Shown here: piece by piece, positions 1-5,443 of the stretch
How positions within the stretch are numbered: position 1 is the stretch's first letter
Layout: the number at the start of each line of letters is the position of its first letter
Assembly: GCA_947175305.1 (NCBI GenBank)
Contig: CAMWMO010000138.1
Coordinates: 1 to 5,528 of the forward strand
Reading direction: 5' to 3'
Origin: an uncultured Lachnospiraceae bacterium
GTDB taxonomy: Bacteria; Bacillota; Clostridia; Lachnospirales; Lachnospiraceae
Length of the DNA stretch: 5,528 nt
The notes under the pieces: generated by a model
Seen by the model: only the letters and a program-made list of their open reading frames with translations
The model's database searches: none
Told to the model about the DNA's origin: nothing
Made by a program: the position numbers and the translations under genes

Positions 1-86
1 CTCTGTTTTTTATACCCTGCGGTTACCCCCATGTCAATCTTAAATTTGTGCCCCCCCCCCCCCCCACCACGTTTGGCTCGGCCGCC
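1..86. other. Sequence not matching the gene it leads into; probable contig-end artefact
   Basis: In the transketolase family the conserved THQ of the pyrimidine-binding domain is preceded by a glycine/acidic stretch (GEDG-like). Here the reading frame before the Ala-Thr-His-Gln at 87-98 reads Gly-Ser-Ala-Ala, then Thr-Thr-Phe, five prolines from a C run, and unrelated residues. The frame has no stop back to the window edge, so it is open but not homologous. Family resemblance starts abruptly at about 87-90. A chimeric or low-quality contig end is the simplest reading. A true rearrangement into the gene is possible but less likely. Confidence 0.6.
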
Positions 87-674
87 GCGACCCATCAGTG
101 TAACGAAGATGTGGCATTGATGCGGACGATTCCGGGTATGACGGTTATCGTGCCTTCCGATGACGTGGAGGCGAAGGCGGCAGTTAAAGCGGCGATCGAG
201 ATGGAAGGTCCCGTATATCTTCGTTTTGGCCGTGCGGCCGTGCCGGTGATCAATGATAAGCCGGATTACAAGTTTGAGATCGGCAAGGGTGTTCTTTTGA
301 GAGAAGGCACAGATGTGACGATCATCGCCAGCGGCATCACGGTTTCATCCGCTCTGGAGGCGGCTGAGATGTTAGCGGCAGACGGAATCAGTGCAGAGGT
401 GATCAATATCCATACCATTAAGCCCTTAGATGAGGAGCTGGTTCTTGCTTCCGCGAAAAAGACCGGTAAAGTGGTGACGGCCGAAGAGCATACCGTGATC
501 GGCGGTCTTGGCAGCGCCGTCTGTGATTGTCTGTCCGAGAAACAGCCGACTCCTGTACTGCGGATCGGCATGCAGGATACCTTCGGCGAGTCAGGATCGG
601 CTTCCGCTCTGGTGGAGAAATACGGCCTGGATGGCAAGGGAATCTACGAAAAAGTAAAAGGATTTGTTAAATAG
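48..674 (+). CDS. Transketolase, C-terminal subunit (5'-truncated)
   Basis: This is the end of a thiamine-diphosphate-dependent transketolase, which moves two-carbon ketol units between sugar phosphates in the cytoplasmic non-oxidative pentose phosphate pathway. The genuine part starts at about 87-90 with THQCNEDVALMR, followed by IPGMTVIVPSDD (end of the pyrimidine-binding domain), then GPVYLRFGR, and the transketolase C-terminal domain with TIIASGITV, INIHTIKPLDEE and EEHTVIGGLGSAV. About 195 recognisable residues remain. Clostridial stand-alone C-terminal subunits are usually about 310 residues, so roughly the first third is missing. The wording resembles these split subunits, so an N-terminal partner gene probably lay upstream (inference). 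The GTG at 48 is only the first possible start in an open frame and is probably not real; the preceding residues are foreign to the family. The gene is followed 13 bases later by rpe, which fits one operon. A DXPS-like relative is less likely given the context. Confidence 0.85.
   Translation: MPPPPPTTFGSAAATHQCNEDVALMRTIPGMTVIVPSDDVEAKAAVKAAIEMEGPVYLRFGRAAVPVINDKPDYKFEIGKGVLLREGTDVTIIASGITVSSALEAAEMLAADGISAEVINIHTIKPLDEELVLASAKKTGKVVTAEEHTVIGGLGSAVCDCLSEKQPTPVLRIGMQDTFGESGSASALVEKYGLDGKGIYEKVKGFVK
51..65. repeat. C15 homopolymer tract
   Basis: Fifteen consecutive C bases lie just before the point where transketolase homology begins. A tract this long is unusual for a genome of this composition. 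Read in frame it gives five prolines that have no counterpart in the enzyme family. Its position at the very edge of the sequence favours a sequencing or assembly artefact over a phase-variable tract. Confidence 0.9.
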
Positions 675-687
675 AAAGGCATTTGAG

Positions 688-1347
688 ATGTCTGAAAGAG
701 AAAAAATTTTGTCTCCCTCCATTCTGGCGGCGGATTTCGCCAGATTGGGGGAGCAGATTAAAGAGGCGGTCGAAGCCGGAGCGGAGTATATACATATTGA
801 TGTGATGGATGGGGTATTTGTACCCTCGATCTCCTTTGGAATGCCGGTGATACGCACAATCCGCAAGGTGACCGATAAGGTGTTTGACGTGCATCTGATG
901 ATCGTGGAGCCGGAGCGGTATGTGAAAGTGTTTAAAGAATGTGGCGCTGACAGCATTACCTTTCATCTGGAAGCCACGGAGGATGCGGATGAGACGATCG
1001 ATCTGATCCGCAGCGTGGGATGCAGAGTGGGTATGTCGATCAAGCCCAGGACGCCGGTGGAGGCTGTCAGAAAATATCTGCATAAGCTGGATATGCTTCT
1101 TGTGATGACAGTGGAGCCGGGGTTTGGCGGGCAGAAATATATACCGGAATCCACGGAGCGCGTTCGTCAGGTTCGCCAGATGGCGGATGAGATGGGACTG
1201 GATCTGGATATTCAGGTGGATGGCGGTATCACGGTAGACAATGCCAGGATCGTGATGGAGGCGGGAGCCAATGTGATCGTTGCGGGGTCTGCGGTTTTCG
1301 GCGGTGACATCACAGCGAATGTGAAACACTATCTGGCGCAGTTTTAA
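688..1347 (+). CDS. rpe: Ribulose-phosphate 3-epimerase
   Basis: This enzyme interconverts D-ribulose 5-phosphate and D-xylulose 5-phosphate in the cytoplasm and supplies substrate to the transketolase encoded just before it. The 219-residue product is full length for the family and reads as one TIM barrel. It has SPSILAADF at residues 9-17, HIDVMDG at 36-42 (metal-binding His36 and catalytic Asp38), His69 in VHLM, GMSIKP at 115-120, VEPGFGGQ at 142-149, VDGGI at 177-181 (catalytic Asp178), and the phosphate-binding VAGSAVF at 198-204. I chose the ATG at 688 because GAAAGG (674-679) sits 8 bases before it and the protein then begins as family members do. A TTG at 664 would overlap the upstream gene and add eight unlikely residues. 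The gene ends 16 bases before a strong hairpin terminator. Nothing is missing from the active site. Confidence 0.97.
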   Translation: MSEREKILSPSILAADFARLGEQIKEAVEAGAEYIHIDVMDGVFVPSISFGMPVIRTIRKVTDKVFDVHLMIVEPERYVKVFKECGADSITFHLEATEDADETIDLIRSVGCRVGMSIKPRTPVEAVRKYLHKLDMLLVMTVEPGFGGQKYIPESTERVRQVRQMADEMGLDLDIQVDGGITVDNARIVMEAGANVIVAGSAVFGGDITANVKHYLAQF

Positions 1348-1363
1348 ATTAATTTGTGTATGA

Positions 1364-1397
1364 AAAAAGAGCGTTGCCTGAAAGCATCGCTCTTTTT
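1364..1397. terminator. Bidirectional rho-independent terminator between rpe and the MATE gene
   Basis: The arm AAAAAGAGCG (1364-1373) pairs perfectly with CGCTCTTTTT (1388-1397). A T-T mismatch and a further three pairs (TGC/GCA) close on the loop CTGAAA. The T run ends the rightward transcript and the matching A run gives a U tract to the leftward one. It therefore serves both rpe and the converging transporter gene, whose stop codon lies only four bases beyond it. Confidence 0.9.
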
Positions 1398-1400
1398 ATG

Positions 1401-2798
1401 TCAGGCCACAATATTCTGGAGCCACACACCTTTTTTTACCAGTATAAAGCCGATCGCGCACTTGATCAGGTCACCAAGCTGTACGCACACATAAACCGCT
1501 ACAACAGGCAGTGTCGTGTAGTGGCTTAAAAGGAAGGCGATGGTCACGCTGACGCACCAGATGAAAACACTGTCAAAAAGGAAAGTGACAATTGTCTTTC
1601 CTCCGGAGCGAAGAGTAAAGTAAGCGGAATGCAGAAAGGCGTGCAGCGGCATAAAGATGGCCGTGAGTGTAATAAAGTATGTTGCCAGAGTCCTCGCCTC
1701 GTCGTTCGTGTTGTATAGCAGCGGGAAAAACCGTGCCGGCAAAAGCATGGCGATGGCTACAAGAACACAACTGAAGACGGAGAAAGCGATCAGTTTATTG
1801 TCTGTATCCCGCGCTTCTTCCATTTTTCCTGCGCCCAGAAGCTGTCCTACAATGATGGCGACGGACTCACCCAGCGCGATAAATACAATGTTAAAAATGT
1901 TGCCGATCGTATTGGAAATATTGAGTGCGGCAATCACATTTAATCCCCGGATAGAATAGCACTGTGTCAAGGTTGCCATACCGGCGCCCCACAAAGTTTC
2001 GTTTAAAAGAAGAGGCATGCCTTTGGTCACAATCTTAAAGACCAGAGAGCCGGGTACACGGAATGTAGAATAAAGTCCTACAATAAAAGGATTCTGCTCT
2101 CTGTGTCTGTGGATGTGGATGAGAACGATGGCGGCTTCCACACAGCGGGAAATGACGGTGGCTATGGCCGCGCCGCGCACGCCGAGGGCCGGCGCGCCGA
2201 ATTTGCCGTATATCAATATGTAGTTGAATATCAAATTGACAAAGACAGCGACCACGCCCGCCTTCATGGGCAGGATGGTCTGCCCACATTCCCGCAGCGT
2301 GCTGGCGTAAATCTGTACCAGCATAAAGGGAATCAGTCCGGGCAGCATGATCTGAAGATATTCCCTGCCGTAACGCAAGGTGGCGGCGGCATTCTCGGGT
2401 GTGCCTTCTCCCTGTAGATAGAGAGTGATCAACGAATCCCCCGCCAACAGAAACAGGATCACGGTGATCAGGGTGATCGCAGAGAGCAGCCATATTTTAA
2501 AGCGGACAGTCTGGCGGATCCCTTCCTGATTTTTCTGCCCAAAATATTGCGCAGTAAAGATACCTGCGCCGGATACGGCTCCGAACAGGCAGAGGTTATA
2601 GACAAAGAGAAGCTGATTGACGATCGCCACGCCGGACATCTGCTCTGTGCCGATCTGCCCGATCATAATATTGTCCAAAAGGCTCACGAAGTTCGTGATA
2701 CCGTTTTGGATCATAATGGGCACAGAGATGGTGAGCACCATCTTATAAAAAGCCTTGTCTCCGATGAATTTGTGTTGTTTATTCTGTAAAAGTCTCAT
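1401..2798 (-). CDS. MATE-family multidrug/toxin efflux transporter
   Basis: This is a polytopic inner-membrane antiporter of the MATE family, NorM-like branch, which exports small organic molecules using a cation gradient; the substrate cannot be read from sequence. The 465-residue product has about 12 hydrophobic segments in two homologous halves. The first half carries SVPIMIQNGITNFVSLLDN, a GxxSGxGIFxAQYFGQ loop and EGIRQTVRFK. The second half repeats this with GESVAIIVGQLLGAGKMEEAR. CGQTILPMKAG and FNYILIYGKFG are typical of clostridial members. Length is normal (440-470) and no break is seen. The ATG at 2798 and a GTG six bases before it (2804) are both possible, and neither has a convincing ribosome binding site. 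A -10-like TAGAAT lies only six bases before the ATG, which leaves the start uncertain. The gene converges on rpe and diverges from a BlaI/MecI-family repressor, a common arrangement for regulated efflux (inference). Confidence 0.93.
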   Translation of the reverse strand: MRLLQNKQHKFIGDKAFYKMVLTISVPIMIQNGITNFVSLLDNIMIGQIGTEQMSGVAIVNQLLFVYNLCLFGAVSGAGIFTAQYFGQKNQEGIRQTVRFKIWLLSAITLITVILFLLAGDSLITLYLQGEGTPENAAATLRYGREYLQIMLPGLIPFMLVQIYASTLRECGQTILPMKAGVVAVFVNLIFNYILIYGKFGAPALGVRGAAIATVISRCVEAAIVLIHIHRHREQNPFIVGLYSTFRVPGSLVFKIVTKGMPLLLNETLWGAGMATLTQCYSIRGLNVIAALNISNTIGNIFNIVFIALGESVAIIVGQLLGAGKMEEARDTDNKLIAFSVFSCVLVAIAMLLPARFFPLLYNTNDEARTLATYFITLTAIFMPLHAFLHSAYFTLRSGGKTIVTFLFDSVFIWCVSVTIAFLLSHYTTLPVVAVYVCVQLGDLIKCAIGFILVKKGVWLQNIVA

Positions 2799-2804
2799 TC
2801 CCAC

Positions 2805-2833
2805 ATTCTACAATATCCATGAAAGAGATGCAA
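2805..2833 (-). promoter_or_regulatory. Possible promoter of the MATE gene
   Basis: On the minus strand TTGCAT (2833-2828) is followed after exactly 17 bases by TAGAAT (2810-2805). The -10 box matches five of six consensus positions and the -35 box only three. A transcript would begin at about 2798, on the ATG itself, giving a leaderless message or implying a later start codon. No better-spaced pair was found in the intergenic region by eye. Confidence 0.35.
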
Positions 2834-2872
2834 CTGATTTTTAAAGGTTGATTTTGTGGTTTAATCGTGTTA

Positions 2873-2890
2873 AAATTTGTCGAAAAATTT
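2873..2890. promoter_or_regulatory. Imperfect 18-bp palindrome, operator candidate
   Basis: The arms AAATTT flank a TCGA core, with one mismatched pair (G/A) on each side of the core. It lies in the middle of the divergent region between the MATE gene and the BlaI/MecI-family gene, where a site controlling leftward transcription would be expected. The AT-rich arms make chance occurrence possible. Confidence 0.3.
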
Positions 2891-2920
2891 AGAAATAATT
2901 GATTTTGCGAGAAAATACAC

Positions 2921-2949
2921 TTGCGATTCTATTTATAATAAAATACTAT
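2921..2949 (+). promoter_or_regulatory. Candidate promoter of the BlaI/MecI-family gene
   Basis: TTGCGA (2921-2926) and TACTAT (2944-2949) are separated by 17 bases, each matching four of six sigma-A consensus positions. An alternative perfect TATAAT lies at 2934-2939 but has no good -35 at the right distance. A second TTGCGA occurs at 2905-2910, 16 bases before the first, forming a direct repeat. Either -10 gives a leader of about 35-45 bases to the chosen start. Confidence 0.45.
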
Positions 2950-2958
2950 TAAAAGTAT
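2943..2958. promoter_or_regulatory. Imperfect 16-bp palindrome overlapping the -10 region, autoregulation candidate
   Basis: ATACT (2943-2947) and AGTAT (2954-2958) are inverted around a TTAA centre, with a single mismatched pair. The site covers the TACTAT box and the expected transcription start of the repressor gene, so a bound dimer would block initiation. BlaI/MecI proteins typically repress their own genes from dyads at such positions. The TACA/TGTA core of the known bla/mec operators is absent, so the match is to position and symmetry, not to the sequence. Confidence 0.4.
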
Positions 2959-2977
2959 CAGGGAATGGCAAGAAACG

Positions 2978-2984
2978 AGAGGAG
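2978..2984 (+). promoter_or_regulatory. Ribosome binding site deciding the repressor start
   Basis: AGAGGAG lies seven bases before the ATG at 2992. The alternative in-frame ATG at 2965 has only GGGA directly touching it, so the later start is preferred. Confidence 0.75.
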
Positions 2985-2991
2985 AAGAGAC

Positions 2992-3312
2992 ATGGCGGAA
3001 TTCGAACATTTAACTGATTGTGAAGAGATGGTCATGAAGACGGTGTGGGATGCAGAGAGAGAGCTTGGCTTGATGGATATCACACAGGAGGTAAATAAGG
3101 TCTGCCAAAAGAACTGGAAGCCGCAAACGGTTTCCACGTTTCTGGCGAGACTTGTGAGGAAAGGGTATCTGAAGCATTACAGACAGGGACGGATGTTTTT
3201 TTATCAAATCTTGATACCGCGGGAAAAGTATGTCGCAAAAAAGGCCAAAGAGTTTATAGAATTTTGGAATCATGGGAATACGGAGGAGTTTTTGGAGGCG
3301 CTGATGAAATAA
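2992..3312 (+). CDS. Short BlaI/MecI/CopY-family winged-helix repressor
   Basis: This is a DNA-binding dimeric repressor of the family that controls beta-lactamase, copper and other inducible genes. The 106-residue product begins LTDCEEMVMKTVWD (residues 7-20, the usual first helix of the domain). It continues with DITQEV, then WKPQTVSTFLARLVRKGYL at 42-60 (recognition helix and entry to the wing), and HYRQGRMFFYQILIPREKY (wing). Relatives usually run to about 120-130 residues; here the final helix after the FLEALMK end is absent, so the dimerisation arm is short. The start at 2992 is set by AGAGGAG (2978-2984) seven bases before it. The ATG at 2965 would add nine residues and lacks a properly spaced site. 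No BlaR1-type sensor protease is adjacent and the Asn-Phe cleavage site of staphylococcal relatives is not seen, so the inducing signal is unknown. It lies head-to-head with the MATE gene. Confidence 0.9.
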   Translation: MAEFEHLTDCEEMVMKTVWDAERELGLMDITQEVNKVCQKNWKPQTVSTFLARLVRKGYLKHYRQGRMFFYQILIPREKYVAKKAKEFIEFWNHGNTEEFLEALMK

Positions 3313-3337
3313 GGGTGGTGCAAATACCGTTCCGTTG

Positions 3338-3346
3338 TGATATGAT
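3338..3346 (+). promoter_or_regulatory. Possible extended -10 promoter before map
   Basis: TGATATGAT is a TG-N-TATGAT extended -10 motif in the 64-base gap between the repressor and the aminopeptidase gene, with no clear -35. TTCCGT (3330-3335) and ACGGAA (3358-3363) form a six-base inverted repeat around it. It would let the aminopeptidase be expressed independently of the repressor's own promoter, which is expected for an essential enzyme. Confidence 0.35.
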
Positions 3347-3376
3347 ATATAAGGCTTACGGAATGGAGAGATCAAT

Positions 3377-4249
3377 ATGAAAAAATTAGGGAGAAACGAT
3401 ATTTGCTGGTGCGGCAGCGGGAAAAAATATAAGTCGTGTCACATGGCAATGGATGAAAAGGTCGAAAGCTACGCACTGCAGGGACATATCGTGCCAAGAC
3501 GGGATATGTTAAAGTCTCCGGAGCAGCTTCAGGGGATCCGGGAGAGCAGTAAGCTGAACATTGCGATTCTGGATGAAGTGGAACGGCAGATACATGTCGG
3601 TATGAGTACAGAGGAGATTGACAAGATCGTTCGTGATATGACAGAGCAGATGGGAGGGATCGCAGCGCCGCTTGGCTATGAGGGGTATCCGAAGAGCGTG
3701 TGCACCTCTATCAACGAGGTGGTGTGCCACGGCATTCCCGATGAAAAACGGCTGCTGCAGGACGGCGATATCGTTAACGTGGATGTGTCCACCATATATA
3801 AGGGATATTTCTCGGATTCCTCACGTATGTTCATGCTGGGAAATGTGCCGGAGGAGACGCGGAAGCTGGTGCAGGTGGCAAGAGAGTGTATTGACGTTGG
3901 ATTAGAACAGGTAAAGCCCTGGAATTTTCTGGGAGATATGGCGCAGGCCATCAACGATCACGCGAAGAAGAACGGCTATTCTATTGTGAGGGAGATTGGC
4001 GGTCATGGGATAGGACTGGAGTTTCACGAGGAGCCCTTTGTCAGCTATGTGACCCGTAAAGGGACGGAGATGCTGATGGTGCCGGGTATGGTGTTTACCA
4101 TTGAACCTATGGTCAATATGGGAAAAGCTGATATCTATATTGACGATGAGGACGGATGGACGGTCTACACCGATGACGGAAAGCCCTCAGCGCAGTGGGA
4201 GGTCACATTGGCGGTCACGGAAGACGGCTATGAAATCCTGACTTATTAA
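3377..4249 (+). CDS. map: Methionine aminopeptidase, type I, with N-terminal SEC-C zinc motif
   Basis: This enzyme removes the initiator methionine from new proteins in the cytoplasm. Of its 290 residues, the first 25 form a SEC-C motif (GRNDICWCGSGKKYKSCH: Cys10, Cys12, Cys21, His22), a small zinc-binding element likely to aid ribosome or nascent-chain contact (inference). The pita-bread fold follows, with a complete dimetal site: Asp136 (NVDVS), Asp147 (FSDSS), His210 (GHGIG), Glu243 (TIEPM) and Glu275 (QWEVT). The substrate-side histidines are His118 (CHGIP) and His217 (FHEEP). Many type I enzymes have His after the last ligand Glu, while this one has Val; the ligand itself is intact. Start: GGAGAG (3365-3370) six bases before the ATG, and the SEC-C motif begins at once. 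About 290 residues is normal for the SEC-C form, against about 250-264 without it. The gene follows the repressor by 64 bases, probably with its own promoter, and ends at a strong terminator. Confidence 0.96.
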   Translation: MKKLGRNDICWCGSGKKYKSCHMAMDEKVESYALQGHIVPRRDMLKSPEQLQGIRESSKLNIAILDEVERQIHVGMSTEEIDKIVRDMTEQMGGIAAPLGYEGYPKSVCTSINEVVCHGIPDEKRLLQDGDIVNVDVSTIYKGYFSDSSRMFMLGNVPEETRKLVQVARECIDVGLEQVKPWNFLGDMAQAINDHAKKNGYSIVREIGGHGIGLEFHEEPFVSYVTRKGTEMLMVPGMVFTIEPMVNMGKADIYIDDEDGWTVYTDDGKPSAQWEVTLAVTEDGYEILTY

Positions 4250-4259
4250 AGGGCGTGTG

Positions 4260-4271
4260 ACGAAATTTCGT
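4260..4271. repeat. Perfect 12-bp palindrome after map
   Basis: ACGAAATTTCGT is fully self-complementary and lies 11 bases after the map stop codon, before the terminator hairpin. Having no loop, it is a poor RNA hairpin and is better viewed as a possible protein-binding site. It could also be chance. Confidence 0.5.
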
Positions 4272-4283
4272 TTGTGAAGAATA

Positions 4284-4327
4284 AAACCAGAGTACATCGG
4301 AAATAAGGATGTTCTCTGGTTTCTTTT
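4284..4327 (+). terminator. Rho-independent terminator of map
   Basis: AAACCAGAG (4284-4292) pairs with CTCTGGTTT (4314-4322). After a T-T mismatch, ACATC (4294-4298) pairs with GATGT (4308-4312) around a nine-base loop. The stem has 14 pairs and is followed by CTTTT. It isolates map from the downstream envelope genes. The A run before the stem may also give some termination in the reverse direction. Confidence 0.88.
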
Positions 4328-4409
4328 GTCTATAAAATTGTGAACTATTCCGATATTGCATAACGCGAAAAAATTTGTTATCTTGAGGATACAATCTTTG
4401 GAGGCACAT

Positions 4410-4423
4410 TAAAGTATACTTTA
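4410..4423. promoter_or_regulatory. Perfect 14-bp palindrome over a possible -10 box
   Basis: TAAAGTATACTTTA is fully self-complementary and contains TATACT (4415-4420), a good -10 hexamer for the gene at 4511. No matching -35 is found 16-18 bases upstream; a second weak pair, TTGCAT (4356-4361) and TATCTT (4379-4384) at 17 bases, lies further up. An operator overlapping a promoter, possibly activator-dependent, is the inference. The AAAGTAT arm recurs at 2952-2958 before the repressor gene. Confidence 0.4.
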
Positions 4424-4424
4424 T

Positions 4425-4462
4425 TCCGTACATAATCTGATCGTACGGATCTATGGCAGATC
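4425..4462 (+). promoter_or_regulatory. Two overlapping small hairpins in the leader of the coiled-coil gene
   Basis: TCCGTAC (4425-4431) pairs with GTACGGA (4443-4449) around an 11-base loop. GATCT (4448-4452) pairs with AGATC (4458-4462) around ATGGC. The two stems share positions 4448-4449 and so compete slightly. If transcription starts at about 4427 from the TATACT box, the first stem would sit at or near the 5' end of the message, where such stems often stabilise RNA. No known riboswitch class was recognised. Confidence 0.3.
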
Positions 4463-4497
4463 GCCGCTGATTTCCAAACATTGCAGAGAAAAGAAAA

Positions 4498-4504
4498 AAG
4501 GAGG
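4498..4504 (+). promoter_or_regulatory. Strong ribosome binding site of the coiled-coil gene
   Basis: AAGGAGG lies six bases before the ATG at 4511, which fixes the start and excludes the in-frame TTG at 4481 upstream of it. Confidence 0.85.
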
Positions 4505-4510
4505 ATATTT

Positions 4511-5443
4511 ATGCGAGAATTTATGACAAAAGTGTCAGATTATTTGAATGAGAGAAGAGAGGATCCGGAGAGGAAAGAAGACAGGCTTTCTCTTGTGGTG
4601 ATCGGGGCGGTGGCGGTGGTCGTCATTGTATTGGTTCTGCTGCTTTTATGGGGCTATACCACCGCACAGGAGAAAAAGCAGAAGGAAGCAGAGCAGAAGG
4701 CGCAGGAACTGTTGCAGGAGCAGATGGAGGAGCAGGAGCTTACAGCGGTTACTTATGAGGAGAAGATGGCGGAATATATGTCGCAAAATGCCGGGGAGGA
4801 ATTGCGGCAGGAGTACCTTACCAGTACAAGTGATCTGGAAGAAAAAGTGAAGGAGCTGCAGACGACCCTGGAGCGGATACAGAAAGAAGTGGAGAAAGTG
4901 ATCAGGGAAACTCAGGAAGAAGGACAGAAGGAGAAACTTACCCAGCTGGAGAAAGAGGTCAATACAGTGTTGGAGAGGATCCGGGAAATGGAGACGAAAT
5001 ACGCGGATCTGTCAGATCTGATACGGGTATTGGATAAGGAAAAAATTCCAATGATTCAGGAGCAGATCAGGGCTTTTCAGGGTGAGCTGGAGCAGATACG
5101 TACGAACATTTCCGGAATTCATGAAAAAATTGCTGCGCTGGAGAAAGAGGATAAGGCACTTTGGGAGAAACTTTCCAAGGTGGAGAAGAATCTTACGGCC
5201 ATTTTGGAGAAAGATTTGAGTGAGATCGATCGGCGGATGGATGCCCTTTCTCGTAATATAAGCGATCTGGAAAAGAAAATAAAGGCGGAACTGGAACAGA
5301 TGCGCGAAAAGATGGAGAAGGAAATGAAAGAGAAGATGGATGCTCTTTCGGAAAATGGACTGACCTATCGTTATGAACAGAAAACGAATACGCTTTATTT
5401 GATGCCGAATCAGAAGTCGGGAGCAAAGGAGGCACAACCGTGA
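4511..5443 (+). CDS. Single-pass membrane protein with a long coiled coil, function unknown
   Basis: I do not recognise a named family. The 310-residue product has a charged N-terminal tail (residues 1-25), one strongly hydrophobic segment at 26-49 (LSLVVIGAVAVVVIVL and on to WGY), and then about 230 residues rich in Glu, Lys, Gln and Leu. Residues about 109-131 show clean heptads (hydrophobics spaced 3-4-3-4), and further heptad stretches run to about 280, interrupted by one proline near 180. There is no cysteine. The C-terminus leaves the helix with LTYRYEQKTNTLYLMPN, which looks like a short beta element, then a polar tail. The charge balance of the first 25 residues does not settle the topology. 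The next gene encodes an exported protein and overlaps this stop by GTGA, so an outward-facing, envelope-spanning rod or scaffold is the best inference. A signalling or division-type coiled coil is an alternative. The start is fixed by AAGGAGG at 4498-4504. Confidence 0.85.
   Translation: MREFMTKVSDYLNERREDPERKEDRLSLVVIGAVAVVVIVLVLLLLWGYTTAQEKKQKEAEQKAQELLQEQMEEQELTAVTYEEKMAEYMSQNAGEELRQEYLTSTSDLEEKVKELQTTLERIQKEVEKVIRETQEEGQKEKLTQLEKEVNTVLERIREMETKYADLSDLIRVLDKEKIPMIQEQIRAFQGELEQIRTNISGIHEKIAALEKEDKALWEKLSKVEKNLTAILEKDLSEIDRRMDALSRNISDLEKKIKAELEQMREKMEKEMKEKMDALSENGLTYRYEQKTNTLYLMPNQKSGAKEAQP
5425..5432 (+). promoter_or_regulatory. Ribosome binding site inside the coiled-coil gene for the exported protein
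   Basis: AAAGGAGG lies within the last codons of the preceding gene and seven bases before the GTG at 5440. A near-consensus site at ideal spacing supports the small overlapping start. Confidence 0.8.

Noticed and set aside
51..65. C15 run as a phase-variation switch
   Set aside because: Phase-variable tracts usually lie in surface or modification genes. Here the run is at the sequence edge, beside a housekeeping enzyme whose homology ends close to it, which fits an artefact better.
667..1329. A 220-codon open frame on the minus strand, antisense to nearly all of rpe
   Set aside because: Its His- and Arg-rich translation shows no domain, and the plus strand carries a complete, well-conserved enzyme. 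It is a codon-bias shadow, as are the other antisense frames at 266-637, 591-956, 3010-3375, 3676-3954 and 5012-5512.
2035..2493. Second minus-strand frame of 152 codons within the MATE gene, and plus-strand frames at 1657-1959, 2103-2417 and 2547-2789
   Set aside because: All lie inside the intact transporter gene in other frames, with no ribosome binding site or recognisable domain.
4400..4404. GGAGG in the region before the coiled-coil gene, as the ribosome binding site of a small gene
   Set aside because: No ATG, GTG or TTG follows at a usable distance. Only an ATT occurs, leading to a ten-codon frame, so no gene can be supported.
4328..4490. Search for a tRNA, small RNA, riboswitch or insertion-sequence remnant in the gap after map
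   Set aside because: No cloverleaf, no terminal inverted repeats with flanking duplications, and no recognised riboswitch core were seen; only short dyads and weak promoter-like hexamers are present.
4481..4510. Upstream TTG start for the coiled-coil protein
   Set aside because: It lacks a ribosome binding site, and the extra ten residues are encoded by the region that contains the strong AAGGAGG of the ATG at 4511.
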